From: Cellvibrio sp. PSBB006
Lineage (GTDB): Bacteria; Pseudomonadota; Gammaproteobacteria; Pseudomonadales; Cellvibrionaceae
Reading direction: 5' to 3'
Assembly: GCF_002162135.1 (NCBI RefSeq)
Contig: NZ_CP021382.1
Coordinates: 3,408,001-3,472,000, forward strand
Length of the DNA: 64,000 nucleotides
Positions 44,141 to 52,776 of the stretch are shown piece after piece; position 1 is the first letter of the stretch; each line of letters starts with the position of its first letter. The position numbers and the translations under genes are program-made. Below the pieces are notes generated by a model. That model worked only from the letters and a program-made list of their open reading frames with translations, was not told the origin of the DNA and made no database searches.

Positions 44141-45619
44141 ATGCCTATTCGAGAAAGAAAAAATGTGTACATGTTGCCGAATGGTGACCAGACGCTGGAG
44201 TGGTATGCACGGGCAGTAGCTGAAATGCGCAAGCGACCAACCACTGACCCTACCAGTTGGAATTTTCAGGCCGGGATTCACGGATTCAGGCCTGGCAGTC
44301 CTTTCTGGGCCAACGCCGGCCAATTACCATCCCCGGGGGAGCAAACCGAATACTGGAATCAATGCCAACACGGTTCCTGGTATTTTTTACCCTGGCATCG
44401 GATGTATCTCGCGTATTTTGAAGAAATTGTTGCAGACACGATTGTGAAATTGGGTGGTCCGCCAAATTGGGCGTTGCCGTTCTGGGATTACAGCGATAGA
44501 AGTAATCCTTACGCTCTGAATATCCCACCGGCTTTTACCGCCGGCTCGCCGGCTACCAATCCTTTGCAAATGCCGAATGGCGGTAATTATCCGGGCAGGA
44601 GAAGCACTCGTGTTGATGCGCGGGATGTCACGCTGGGGGCGCTAAACAATTTGATTTTTCAAGGATCTGCTAATGGCGGTTCTTCCGGCTTTGGCGGGCC
44701 CGTTACCGGGTTTTCTCACTCTGGCAGCGTCCATGGCGCGTTGGAAAGTAAACCCCACGACCTGGTTCATGTGGATATCGGTGGCGCGATGGGCAGCCCA
44801 CCAACTGCCGCACTCGATCCGATTTTCTGGTTGCATCACGCCAACATAGATCGGTTGTGGCAAGTGTGGTTAAACCTGGGCAACCGGCGCAGCAATCCTA
44901 TCGATAATGCCTGGTTAAAATTCACCTTCGATTTCCGCAACGCACAACGTGCACCAACGTCTTTGCGTGTTATGGATGTCGTGGACACAACGCAAGTGCT
45001 CTCTGGCTACACCTACCAAGGCGTTCCTGCCAATCCACCCCTGCAACCGATGAACAAAGGGTTTGGCTTCATAACCGAATCCTTGTTTTCTACGTTTAAA
45101 CAAGGGGAAGATGATCTGCCCCCTGAAGTGGCAGCGGCAAGTTTGCAGGCTGTGGGATTAAATTCCGCCGGTACCACAGTAGAATTACCGTTTCTTGCTG
45201 CCAACCGTCGCAACAGTCCGCTACGCAGTTTTCACGCCAAAGCATTACATCAGGAAAATGCTCTGGAGGCCGATGTGCAAACAGCGACGAGCACTTTTCT
45301 GAATTTCGAAAATATCACCGGCAAAGGTCTACCACCCGCGTGCGATGTCTATTTAAATTTAGATAATGGCTCTGCGGCGGACGAGAACCATTATGCAGGT
45401 GCCTTGGCGTTCTTTGGTATTGATGAAGCATCAACCGCCGATGAGCGACATAGCGGCAGCGGCCAACACTATGTTCTGGATATCAGCGAGGTCGTCAACG
45501 AATTACAGCAACAAGACAGTTGGCATCCGGAATATTTAAAGGTACATCTACAACCGCGTGAACCACTGGATGATGAATCCACGGTCAACATTGGCCGAAT
45601 CAGTTTGTACGTAAAATGA
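44141..45619 (+). CDS. Tyrosinase-family type-3 copper enzyme
   Basis: 492 residues; AAAGGA before the ATG; no signal peptide. The CuA site has His47 (AGIHGF), His77 (CQHGSWYF) and His86 (LPWHRMYL). The CuB site has His206 and His210 (PHDLVHVDIGG) and the histidine pair in FWLHHANIDRLW (His232/233). Such enzymes oxidise mono- or diphenols to quinones. A C-terminal beta domain (about 345-492, ending RISLYVK) resembles the shielding domain of plant-type polyphenol oxidases. A stand-alone copy of it is encoded two genes downstream. Stop and next start overlap (ATGA). Confidence 0.92.
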   Translation: MPIRERKNVYMLPNGDQTLEWYARAVAEMRKRPTTDPTSWNFQAGIHGFRPGSPFWANAGQLPSPGEQTEYWNQCQHGSWYFLPWHRMYLAYFEEIVADTIVKLGGPPNWALPFWDYSDRSNPYALNIPPAFTAGSPATNPLQMPNGGNYPGRRSTRVDARDVTLGALNNLIFQGSANGGSSGFGGPVTGFSHSGSVHGALESKPHDLVHVDIGGAMGSPPTAALDPIFWLHHANIDRLWQVWLNLGNRRSNPIDNAWLKFTFDFRNAQRAPTSLRVMDVVDTTQVLSGYTYQGVPANPPLQPMNKGFGFITESLFSTFKQGEDDLPPEVAAASLQAVGLNSAGTTVELPFLAANRRNSPLRSFHAKALHQENALEADVQTATSTFLNFENITGKGLPPACDVYLNLDNGSAADENHYAGALAFFGIDEASTADERHSGSGQHYVLDISEVVNELQQQDSWHPEYLKVHLQPREPLDDESTVNIGRISLYVK

Positions 45620-46371
45620 CAGCGCGCCGATATCTGAACGTGTGGTTATGGTTGTTCTGCCTGTTGGCCTGGTTACTCATGCTATGGCCAGCAAGCGAAC
45701 ATACACAGAGCTTGCACGGCTGTCACCACGGGTGCGGTGACAGCCTGTCGGGAATGGAATCCCAGGCCAGTGCCGTTTTTTTCACGGGAATATGGCATTG
45801 GACTCTGATGATTGTGGCGATGATGTTTCCCTTATTGAAAGAGCCACTGGCCTACACCCTTTCACGCTATCCTAGTCACCAGGGCTATAAAGCAATGGTG
45901 TGGTTTCTGCTGGGTTACTGTACCCCGTGGCTGATACTCGGCTTGCTGCTGCAAGCGCTGATGATGTTACTGCCCTTGCTTATGCCATCCGAAGAAAATT
46001 CGTTTGCAGTAGAACTTTATACCTTTTTACCCGTTGCGGGCTTTGCCATAGCGGCGTCTTGGGTCTGGTCTCCGTGGCGGCGCAGAGCCAGCCAGGCATG
46101 CAGCCGCACAATTCCTATGCGTATTCAAGGATGGTATGCCGTACGTGATTGTTTACACTATGGGCATCTATCCGGCATTGCGTGCGTGCGTAATTGCTGG
46201 CCACCCATGATGGCGCTGGTCATGGCGCAGCATAATATGCTGTTGATGTTTATTGTTACGCTGTTGCTAATTTACGAGCGCACTTTTCTGACGTATAAAA
46301 GTCATACCTTGGGATATGCCTGGGCTTGCCTGGCGGTTGTGTTTTTTGTGCAAGCCACCACAAACATTTGA
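45616..46371 (+). CDS. DUF2182 metal-binding membrane protein
   Basis: 251 residues with about six membrane helices. The DUF2182 hallmark WHWTLMIVAMMFPLL is followed by YKAMVWFLLGYCTPWLILG, and Cys/His residues lie between helices (LHGCHHGCGDS, GIACVRNCWPPMM). It overlaps the tyrosinase stop by four bases. Co-translation with a copper enzyme suggests a role in copper supply or handling, which is inferred from context. The His/Cys-rich first loop is consistent with metal binding. Confidence 0.85.
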   Translation: MTARRYLNVWLWLFCLLAWLLMLWPASEHTQSLHGCHHGCGDSLSGMESQASAVFFTGIWHWTLMIVAMMFPLLKEPLAYTLSRYPSHQGYKAMVWFLLGYCTPWLILGLLLQALMMLLPLLMPSEENSFAVELYTFLPVAGFAIAASWVWSPWRRRASQACSRTIPMRIQGWYAVRDCLHYGHLSGIACVRNCWPPMMALVMAQHNMLLMFIVTLLLIYERTFLTYKSHTLGYAWACLAVVFFVQATTNI

Positions 46372-46401
46372 TATTCCCTCTTAACAGCGAAACAACACAT
46401 C

Positions 46402-46842
46402 ATGGCTCCACGGCTTGTTGCGGTGAATCACGGCACATTGGCGCTGGCTAACACACCAACGTCGGTAACGCTGGACGCCGTCGACACGACAAGCGACCTT
46501 ACTATTGCCCGAGCGGCTTATCTTCACATTGAGCGGATTTTGGGAACCGGTGTACCACCCATTATTGATGTAAGCCTGGAACCTGCCAGCGCTGAATCCG
46601 CCCGCAATAAAAGCCCATTACACACATCCGAACTTACCCCTATAGGTGCTTTGGGGCTTTATGGATTGGAAGATGTAGACGCAGTCGGAATGCATCTGGT
46701 ACTCGATGTAAGTCACTACTTGCCAAAAATCAGCAAACACATACAACAACAAAAACAAATCCGATTGTTACTACAACCCCGCTGGGAAATGTCTGAAGAA
46801 GCCGCTGTTAGCATCGGTAGGGTTGCGCTTTATGTTGAGTAA
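46402..46842 (+). CDS. Stand-alone homologue of the tyrosinase C-terminal domain
   Basis: 146 residues. Its sequence parallels the last 150 residues of the tyrosinase two genes upstream: LHIERILGTGVPPIIDVSLE against LNFENITGKGLPPACDVYLN, GALGLYGLEDVD against GALAFFGIDEAS, LVLDVSHYL against YVLDISEVV, and the ends VSIGRVALYVE against VNIGRISLYVK. No copper ligands, signal peptide or membrane segment. It starts 30 bases after the DUF2182 stop. It may act in trans as a shield, chaperone or copper-loading factor for the tyrosinase. Confidence 0.75.
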   Translation: MAPRLVAVNHGTLALANTPTSVTLDAVDTTSDLTIARAAYLHIERILGTGVPPIIDVSLEPASAESARNKSPLHTSELTPIGALGLYGLEDVDAVGMHLVLDVSHYLPKISKHIQQQKQIRLLLQPRWEMSEEAAVSIGRVALYVE

Positions 46843-46950
46843 ATCCAGCCGCGACGCTAAACAGTAGTCAACACCGAAGGCTATTTTGTTGAACAGTGTC
46901 AGTTTTAGTAGCGTCGTCGAAGCCGGAGAAAATGTTCGGACAATTCGAGA

Positions 46951-47388
46951 TCACTTTTTTACGAAGTAAATTCCCTCGGTTTTCAACGATTCGTCTGGTA
47001 TCAACTCCTCCCAATTTGTTAAAAGCTGATTGTTTTGATATCTCAAACTAAAGAGTGTGCTGCCAACCGGATAAACAACAACATCATAAATGTTTTTAAC
47101 CGAACCATCCGAATAGGATTTGAAACCCACGATCAGATGATCGTTATTTTCTCTGGTGGTACAGAGAATACTTTCGGAGATCTGATAACCTTCTATCTGA
47201 AGCGAGCACCCGTTATCACTGATGGATAATGCATACTCAATAATAACCGCATCATCAGCAACATTTTCTCCCAGCATAGCTTCGTAATTATATGTACCCT
47301 GCCAGGCTGGCTTGTCTGCGCAAGCTGATAGCGAAAGAGATGTAAGGATTGCTAAAATAAAAAAATGAAGTCTTCTCATAATAATCAT
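46951..47388 (-). CDS. Small lipoprotein, unknown function
   Basis: 145 residues with a lipoprotein signal (FFILAILTSLSLSAC, lipobox LSAC). The beta-rich mature part begins DKPAWQGTYNYEAMLGENV and has a Cys pair (NGCSLQIEG, ILCTTREN). The ATG at 47388 overlaps the stop of the transglycosylase gene by four bases; an alternative ATG lies three codons in. The coupling to a peptidoglycan-cutting enzyme makes an immunity or inhibitor role possible, but this is inference. Confidence 0.72.
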   Translation of the reverse strand: MIIMRRLHFFILAILTSLSLSACADKPAWQGTYNYEAMLGENVADDAVIIEYALSISDNGCSLQIEGYQISESILCTTRENNDHLIVGFKSYSDGSVKNIYDVVVYPVGSTLFSLRYQNNQLLTNWEELIPDESLKTEGIYFVKK

Positions 47389-48224
47389 CCCAAGTATCCT
47401 TTACTTAAACCCTTTTCATACTTCTGTCGAACTTTTACTGAAATCTCTTTTAAAGTTATTTTTCCATCCTTGTTTGCATCAAAACCTTTGTTTTGACTAT
47501 AGGTCTTTCTTCCTTCACTAAATAAAACATGTGTAATAGGTTTACCCACTGCAGCAGGATACAAAATAGCCATGTAAACATCTTCGAGTTTCTTCAGCTT
47601 GTTGCGGTAGGGAGTGAAATATTTTTTGACGTAGTCAAGTTGCTCCACAGCCGTCATTTTTGCTAATTTCTCCGTCGATGTCCCTAAGCCTTTGGCAGTT
47701 GTAGGCATAAACTGAATGAGTCCTGTTGCGCCACTTCCAGCTGCATTTTTAATACTTGGACTAAATGTCTCACCAGTTTCAAAGGCCATGCAGGACATTA
47801 AATAGTCGGGAGCTAGATCTAGGGATTCACAAATTTGAATTACCTTCTCTTTAAACGCACCAGATACTTTGGCGCCCCAGGCTATTTTTTTACGTGTTAT
47901 AGCAACTTGCTTCTTTAAATCATTGGAAGGTGATATTGGAAACAAAGAGAACATTGCTGTCTTCTTATTTGGTGAGTCAACCAAGTATCTCTTAAGGCTA
48001 AGCCAAGTCTTACCGTCAACATCTACCCGACCATCGGTATTATTAAATTTAAGGGCTTGGCGCTGAAAACGTTCTATTGCAGCGATTGTTACCGGTCCGC
48101 TAATTCCATCCACGGCTAATAACGCATAAGGAATTCGGATTACTCTATTTAATGCTTCTTGAATCAGCTTGACATCAGACTTATTGTTAACCCCTTTCCT
48201 ACCAACCGAATTCTTTAGCAACAT
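47385..48224 (-). CDS. Lytic transglycosylase with peptidoglycan-binding domain and EF-hand-like loop
   Basis: The ATG at 48224 stands 8 bases after AAGGA and gives 279 residues without signal peptide. Residues about 6-60 form a PG_binding_1 domain (SDVKLIQEALNRV, DGISGPVTIAAIERFQRQ). Residues about 110-240 form an SLT-type domain with catalytic Glu in CMAFETGETFSPS and GLIQFMPTTAKGLG. A calcium-type loop DANKDGKITLKE lies near the C-terminus. A signal-less wall-cutting enzyme paired with an overlapping lipoprotein gene suggests an exported effector and its antidote, or an endolysin remnant. Confidence 0.8.
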   Translation of the reverse strand: MLLKNSVGRKGVNNKSDVKLIQEALNRVIRIPYALLAVDGISGPVTIAAIERFQRQALKFNNTDGRVDVDGKTWLSLKRYLVDSPNKKTAMFSLFPISPSNDLKKQVAITRKKIAWGAKVSGAFKEKVIQICESLDLAPDYLMSCMAFETGETFSPSIKNAAGSGATGLIQFMPTTAKGLGTSTEKLAKMTAVEQLDYVKKYFTPYRNKLKKLEDVYMAILYPAAVGKPITHVLFSEGRKTYSQNKGFDANKDGKITLKEISVKVRQKYEKGLSKGYLG

Positions 48225-48336
48225 AATCATGATCCTTTTGATTGATATACACAGCCAAGTTTTGGAAAGAGAGAGTTTAAAGGCTATTAAGGCTAGTAAG
48301 CAAACACGTGCTGGAGAATTGTATTGCTGATTTCCA

Positions 48337-48741
48337 TTATCTATAAAAGCCGTAATCCCGCCGCTGATGGTCATGCTGCCGATTCCGGTGATCCAACTCC
48401 CGATTCCGTTCATCATAATACCGGTTCATCCGATCCCGCTCACGATTAAGCCTGTCGCGTTCGCGGTTCAACTCATCACGCTTTTGGTTTGCAATCTGCC
48501 CTATCCTTTGATGATCGCCGTGATGCTGGCGACTTTGCCAACGATCTATCTCCCGCCCCTCGGCATCCAGGTCGCGCATCATCGCATCGAATTTACGATG
48601 CATCGCTTCCCGCTCGCGATTAATTTGCTGGCGTTCATGCTCAACCCAGTGCTGCCGATCATGTGCAAGCGCCGGCGCCGCAACCACCAACCAACCCCAG
48701 ACCACCAATAACCCAGCTACCACCGTTAAGACTTTTTTCAT
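48337..48741 (-). CDS. Small exported Arg/Asp/His-rich coiled-coil protein
   Basis: 134 residues from the ATG at 48741 behind a perfect AGGAGG. Signal peptide VVAGLLVVWGWLVVAAPALA. The mature part is almost entirely charged: repeated RD, RE and NR pairs (QKRDELNRERDRLNRERDRM) forming a long helix. No family name fits with certainty; charged periplasmic proteins of this kind often buffer metals or stress. Confidence 0.75.
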   Translation of the reverse strand: MKKVLTVVAGLLVVWGWLVVAAPALAHDRQHWVEHERQQINREREAMHRKFDAMMRDLDAEGREIDRWQSRQHHGDHQRIGQIANQKRDELNRERDRLNRERDRMNRYYDERNRELDHRNRQHDHQRRDYGFYR

Positions 48742-48965
48742 GATTAACCTCCTGGTGTTTTGCCAGACACTAACGAAGGTATGCTGAATAAAAGCTGAAG
48801 CCATAACCCGACATGTTGCTGCACCTATTTCGCCCAATGTGGCTCTAATAGTTATTTGCTTGGGAAAAACTCAAAATAATAGTAGGATCTGGAAAGTTGG
48901 ATTTTGGTATAAATCACGTTAAGTAGTCTGCCTAATAGACACAATTACTATGTAAGCAACTGGAT

Positions 48966-49421
48966 ATGTCCATAAAAACAATTTCGTTCGTAGGTTTTTC
49001 TGTTCTGATAGTGAGTAGCATTTTTGTATGGCTAACCAAGCCCTATATGAGCTACCAAAGCGTACGTATAGGAGATACGCCGACAACGATTGAAGTCGAA
49101 TACCTTTCCATGACAGGCGATGCGCTTTGTACAAAACTATATGAAATTCATAACCATCAAGAAATTTTTCCTAATGTTCCCGACGATTTACCAGATCCGC
49201 ACAGTATTTCCAGCCTGAAAGAAGGCGACAGGATCACATTGGTTGGTTATCCATATGAATGGCAAGCCAAAAATTTAATTACCCAAAGTGTTAAGAAAAA
49301 GCCGATAGGTATGGTGGATGTAGTTGCATGGAACAAAGGTGCTGAAATCCGATTCGCATCTAATTCGAAAAATCTGTCTCCTGATAAATTTAAGCGCAAA
49401 AATTACTCGGATTGTCGATAG
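48966..49421 (+). CDS. Membrane-anchored protein of unknown function
   Basis: 151 residues: one N-terminal membrane helix (ISFVGFSVLIVSSIFVWLT, about 6-24) and a periplasmic or cytoplasmic part of about 125 residues with two Cys (DALCTKLYE and the C-terminal SDCR). No strong ribosome site and no known domain. It ends 9 bases before the HNH nuclease gene in AT-rich DNA. Confidence 0.55.
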   Translation: MSIKTISFVGFSVLIVSSIFVWLTKPYMSYQSVRIGDTPTTIEVEYLSMTGDALCTKLYEIHNHQEIFPNVPDDLPDPHSISSLKEGDRITLVGYPYEWQAKNLITQSVKKKPIGMVDVVAWNKGAEIRFASNSKNLSPDKFKRKNYSDCR

Positions 49422-49430
49422 GACTTCAGA

Positions 49431-50183
49431 ATGGCCAATAACTGGAAAGAAGACGAGCTCCTGCTAGCACTGCATTTATACTGTCGCCTACCTTTCGGAA
49501 AATTGCATCAATCCAATCCGGATGTTATCCAGCTTGCCCAAATCATTGGTCGAACGCCATCTGCGGTGGCGATGAAGGCCTGTAATTTTGCCAGTCTCGA
49601 TCCTGCGCTCAGTCAAAAAGGTTTGGCTGGCGCAAGTAAAGCTGACCGCGCGTTGTGGGATGCTTTCATGAATGACTCCACGGCAATTGCCGAGCAAGCA
49701 GAGGCGCTATATGAAAACAAGGTTGAGTCCGAGATAAATAAAGGCGTTACTAAACCGAGCCTTCCTGGCGGTACAACTGAAACGATACGGGAAGTTAAAG
49801 TCCGACGAGTGCAGCGATTTTTTAGGCAGGCAGTCATGCAAAGCTACGATTATCGTTGTGCCATTTCGGGATTGGCAATGCCCGAGCTGTTGGTTGCTAG
49901 CCATATCATCCCATGGGCTGCAAACGAAAAACGTCGTGCGGACCCTACCAATGGGATAGCATTAAACGCGCTCTATGATAAAGCCTTTGATAAGGGCTTG
50001 ATAACGTTCGATGAAGATCTAAGAGTGACGTTATCAGGCAGGCTGAAGGAAAAGATGGATGGATTCTTATTTTCAAGTTCTTTGTTATCCATAGAAGGCA
50101 CTTCATTAAAAGTGCCGGAGAAATTTCTACCGGACAATGCCGCATTAACCTACCACAGAGAAAATATTTTCCTTGCATCCTAG
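49431..50183 (+). CDS. HNH endonuclease-like protein
   Basis: 250 residues. The N-terminal part resembles a Myb/HTH-like DNA-binding segment (WKEDELLLALHLYCRLPFGK ... IIGRTPSAVAMKACNFASLD). The C-terminal HNH_2-type nuclease core reads YDYRCAISGLAMPELLVASH, then IIPWAANEKRRADPTNGIAL with CXXSG in place of the second zinc Cys pair, and LYDKAFDKGLITFDED. This pairing is common in restriction-like and mobile genes. It stands alone; no methyltransferase is adjacent. Confidence 0.85.
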   Translation: MANNWKEDELLLALHLYCRLPFGKLHQSNPDVIQLAQIIGRTPSAVAMKACNFASLDPALSQKGLAGASKADRALWDAFMNDSTAIAEQAEALYENKVESEINKGVTKPSLPGGTTETIREVKVRRVQRFFRQAVMQSYDYRCAISGLAMPELLVASHIIPWAANEKRRADPTNGIALNALYDKAFDKGLITFDEDLRVTLSGRLKEKMDGFLFSSSLLSIEGTSLKVPEKFLPDNAALTYHRENIFLAS

Positions 50184-50519
50184 CTCTGTTTTTTTCCTAG
50201 TTTCTTAAGCAAACCTATCCAGCAAATTTATAATTGCCAATCGTTGAGTTGAATTAAGCTTCGGCCATATTTTATTGATGGTTTGTAATTCATCTTCTAT
50301 TTTTACCGCATCATTTTGGCTGCTTATTTTATTGATTGATTCGGCTTGTAAGTCGATATCTTTAAAAAACCAGGAACTTCCCCCATACTTAGGACGATAG
50401 TTAGTAATAATCAACAAAGTACAACTCTTGGAAAGCTTCGTGACTGGCTTCTCCCCATGCTAATGAGCGGCCAAGTTACCATCACCTCATCCACTCAGCC
50501 GAAAACAGCGGAGGCTAGT
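50184..50519. other. AT-rich gap with a possible gene remnant
   Basis: 336 bases between the HNH and Doc-partner genes. On the minus strand 50205-50450 is an open frame of about 80 codons without ATG (contains TNYRPKYGGSSWFFKDIDLQ and a Leu-rich tail). It reads like protein but is cut by a stop at its 5' side. It may be the 3' remnant of a lost gene. Confidence 0.35.
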
Positions 50520-51533
50520 ATGGCCAAAGACCTCACGGAATCGTCCCACGACCGCCAAAACATTCTCAACAACCGCTATGCCTTACAGCAGGCTGAGCAG
50601 CACCTAAGTTTGGGCGGGGTAACCTTTGAAGGTGAGACTGTGTTTACCAAGGCACAGGTGGTGGCGCTCTATGAGGTGGCAGATCGTACTATTGAGCGCT
50701 ATTTAGTCAGCCATGAGGATGAGCTAAAAAGCAACGGCTATCAGTTACTTAAGGGTAAAAAACTTAGGGAATTCAAAGTGTTAACTGATGGTTCCGACAC
50801 CAATGACGGTACCAAAACCAGTGTTTTGGGTGTGTTTAGTTTTCGTGCAGTGCTGAATTTGGGCATGCTACTCACCGAGAGCGAGCCGGCGCGCCTATTG
50901 CGCTCGCGGTTGCTGGATATTGTGCTGGACGTGATGGCCGAGCGAACAGGAGGGCACACCAAGTTTATTAATCAGCGTGATGAGAACTACTTGATCTCTG
51001 CGCTGCAAGAAGATAACTACCGTCGCCAATTCACCGATGCACTCGATAACTATGTTGAAGGCAACCATTGGAAGTATGCGCGTTTTACCAACCTGATCTA
51101 TCAAAGCATTTTCCATGAAAACGCCGCCGAATATAAAAAGGTCTTGAACTTAGCGTCCAAAACCAATATCCGCGAAACTCTATACTCCGAAGTGCTGAAC
51201 CTGATTGCTAGCTACGAATCAGGTATTGCTCATGAGCTGGAGGAAGCCAGCACAACCCAAGGCCGCAAGCTCACACAAAAGGAAGCCGAAAGCTTGTTTG
51301 CCAATTTTAAAAAACATCCTCTATTCAAACCTCTGATACTGGATGCGCGAACAAAAATGGCGAGCCGAGATTTATGCTTCCGCGATGCACTGCATGAAAA
51401 ACTGGAGGCCTACATTCAGTCTGTACCCCAAGCTGATTTTGATCGCTTCTTAGGTGAAAAAAGCAGGTCTTTGGAGGAACAACTAAGCGATCCCGCAACT
51501 CTCGCGGTATTTAAGCGCTTGAAGGATCGCTAA
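50520..51533 (+). CDS. Large DNA-binding-type partner of the Doc toxin
   Basis: The ATG at 50520 follows GGAGG by six bases; the in-frame ATG at 50457 does not have one. 337 residues, no signal peptide. The N-terminal part looks like a helix-turn-helix region (TVFTKAQVVALYEVADRTIERY, about 45-65). The rest is helical and acidic, without a recognised family name. It ends one base before the Doc gene. By position it is the antitoxin or regulator, but it is several times larger than usual Phd antitoxins. Confidence 0.7.
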   Translation: MAKDLTESSHDRQNILNNRYALQQAEQHLSLGGVTFEGETVFTKAQVVALYEVADRTIERYLVSHEDELKSNGYQLLKGKKLREFKVLTDGSDTNDGTKTSVLGVFSFRAVLNLGMLLTESEPARLLRSRLLDIVLDVMAERTGGHTKFINQRDENYLISALQEDNYRRQFTDALDNYVEGNHWKYARFTNLIYQSIFHENAAEYKKVLNLASKTNIRETLYSEVLNLIASYESGIAHELEEASTTQGRKLTQKEAESLFANFKKHPLFKPLILDARTKMASRDLCFRDALHEKLEAYIQSVPQADFDRFLGEKSRSLEEQLSDPATLAVFKRLKDR

Positions 51534-51534
51534 A

Positions 51535-52008
51535 ATGACGGGTTCAGATAACGGCATCCGCTATTTTTATTTCGATGTGATGCACGCGATCTCTGTGCAC
51601 GATTGGATTATAGAGAACTCTGGTGGTCTTGCAGGCACCAAGGATATTGGCCAGCTGGAAAGCCCACTACAACACATCCAGAACGACTGGTACTACCCTG
51701 AGGTGGAAGACAAACTCACGCACTTAGTGTTTTCCATCAATAAGCATCACGCATTTAATGATGGCAATAAACGCTCGTCATTAGCGTTGGGCGCTTATTT
51801 TCTTGAACTGAATGGCTTCGATTACCTGGTAAAGCGCTTCACTAAGGAGATGGAGAATATAGTCGTTTGGGTGGCCGACAATGTAATTAATAAAGATCTG
51901 CTTCATCAAATTATTAGCTCAATTCTCTATGAAGAGGATTATCCAGAAGCAGTAAAACTCGCCATTGTGGCGGCCATTCAGGCTGCCGAGCAATTGAAAC
52001 AAGACTAG
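51535..52008 (+). CDS. doc: Doc-type (Fic-fold) toxin
   Basis: 157 residues. The catalytic signature HHAFNDGNKRSS (HxFxDxNKR) is complete, and the N-terminal DVMHAISVHDWIIENSGG with GLAGTKDIGQLESPL matches the death-on-curing family. Doc proteins modify translation factors by phosphorylation. Coupled with the preceding 337-residue gene (one-base gap). One base after its stop lies the start of a reverse-transcriptase pseudogene, so all three were once an operon. Confidence 0.88.
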   Translation: MTGSDNGIRYFYFDVMHAISVHDWIIENSGGLAGTKDIGQLESPLQHIQNDWYYPEVEDKLTHLVFSINKHHAFNDGNKRSSLALGAYFLELNGFDYLVKRFTKEMENIVVWVADNVINKDLLHQIISSILYEEDYPEAVKLAIVAAIQAAEQLKQD

Positions 52009-52009
52009 G

Positions 52010-52776
52010 ATGATGGGATACAAAGCGCAGTTTGATGGATGGGATTCATTAACTATTGAAGATTTGCTAGTTGCTTATCGAAAGGCGAAAGCAGATTTTT
52101 TTGAAAATACGTTTCCTAGCGCTTTTAAGTTTGCTGAGTATGAACAAAAACTGATAACCAATTTGAAGAAGCTGCTAGTGCGACTGCAAGAGCAAAATGG
52201 ATTTGAAAAAGATAAAGCGTTTTTGGGTGATTTCCGTCTATTACCGAAGAAACTTTCAACAAAAAGAAATACAAATCATCATCAAATGGTCATGTTCACT
52301 TCTCCAATCCAGAACGGGCTGTCGATCATTTATTCAAAAATTATCATGTGGTGCCCGAATTCCGCATAGTGTGATTTCTCTGTAGAAGCACATATAATTT
52401 CAGCGCTATGGATAAATACCATAGGTCACAAGTTCGATGCGAAATTAGAAGACTGTTGTTATGGCGCACGATTAAAGCGCGTCAAAAAACGACGATATGT
52501 TTTCTGATGAAGAGGAAAAGCCATTTCATATTAGTTCTATTGGGTCTTTTTGACCCTACTTCCAGCCCTATCAAAAATGGCGTGGGGATGGGCTTAAATC
52601 AATTCGCGACGAACTCGAGAAAAATCGCGATATTATTGCCGTATCTCTAGATTTAAAAAGCTACTATCACTTCATTGATCCTGCCGCACTAGCAAGCCCG
52701 GAGTTACCTAAAGCCCTAGCTTTGGAGCTGTCGAAAGAAGAAATTGAATTTACTACCCAGCTGTCCAATTGCTTAA
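52010..52776 (+). pseudogene. Broken defence-type reverse transcriptase gene
   Basis: Coding similarity continues through changing frames: 52010-52287 (YKAQFDGWDSLTIEDLLVAY ... FRLLPKKLSTK), 52288-52367 (GHVHFSNPERAVDHLFKNYH, VPEFRIV), 52382-52485 (VEAHIISALWINTIGHKFDA) and 52488-52776 (KPFHISSIGSF, then TGA at 52551, PYFQPYQKWRGDGLKSIRDE, DIIAVSLDLKSYYHFIDPAA). The last segment is RT motif A. These are hallmarks of a group of bacterial reverse transcriptases related to antiphage (UG/Abi-like) enzymes. Three frameshifts, a stop and loss of everything from before YxDD make it non-functional. Confidence 0.7.

Noticed and set aside
50205..50417. Minus-strand 70-codon frame between HNH and Doc-partner genes as a real gene
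   Set aside because: It would need a TTG start and has no ribosome site. Kept only as a possible remnant in the gap entry.
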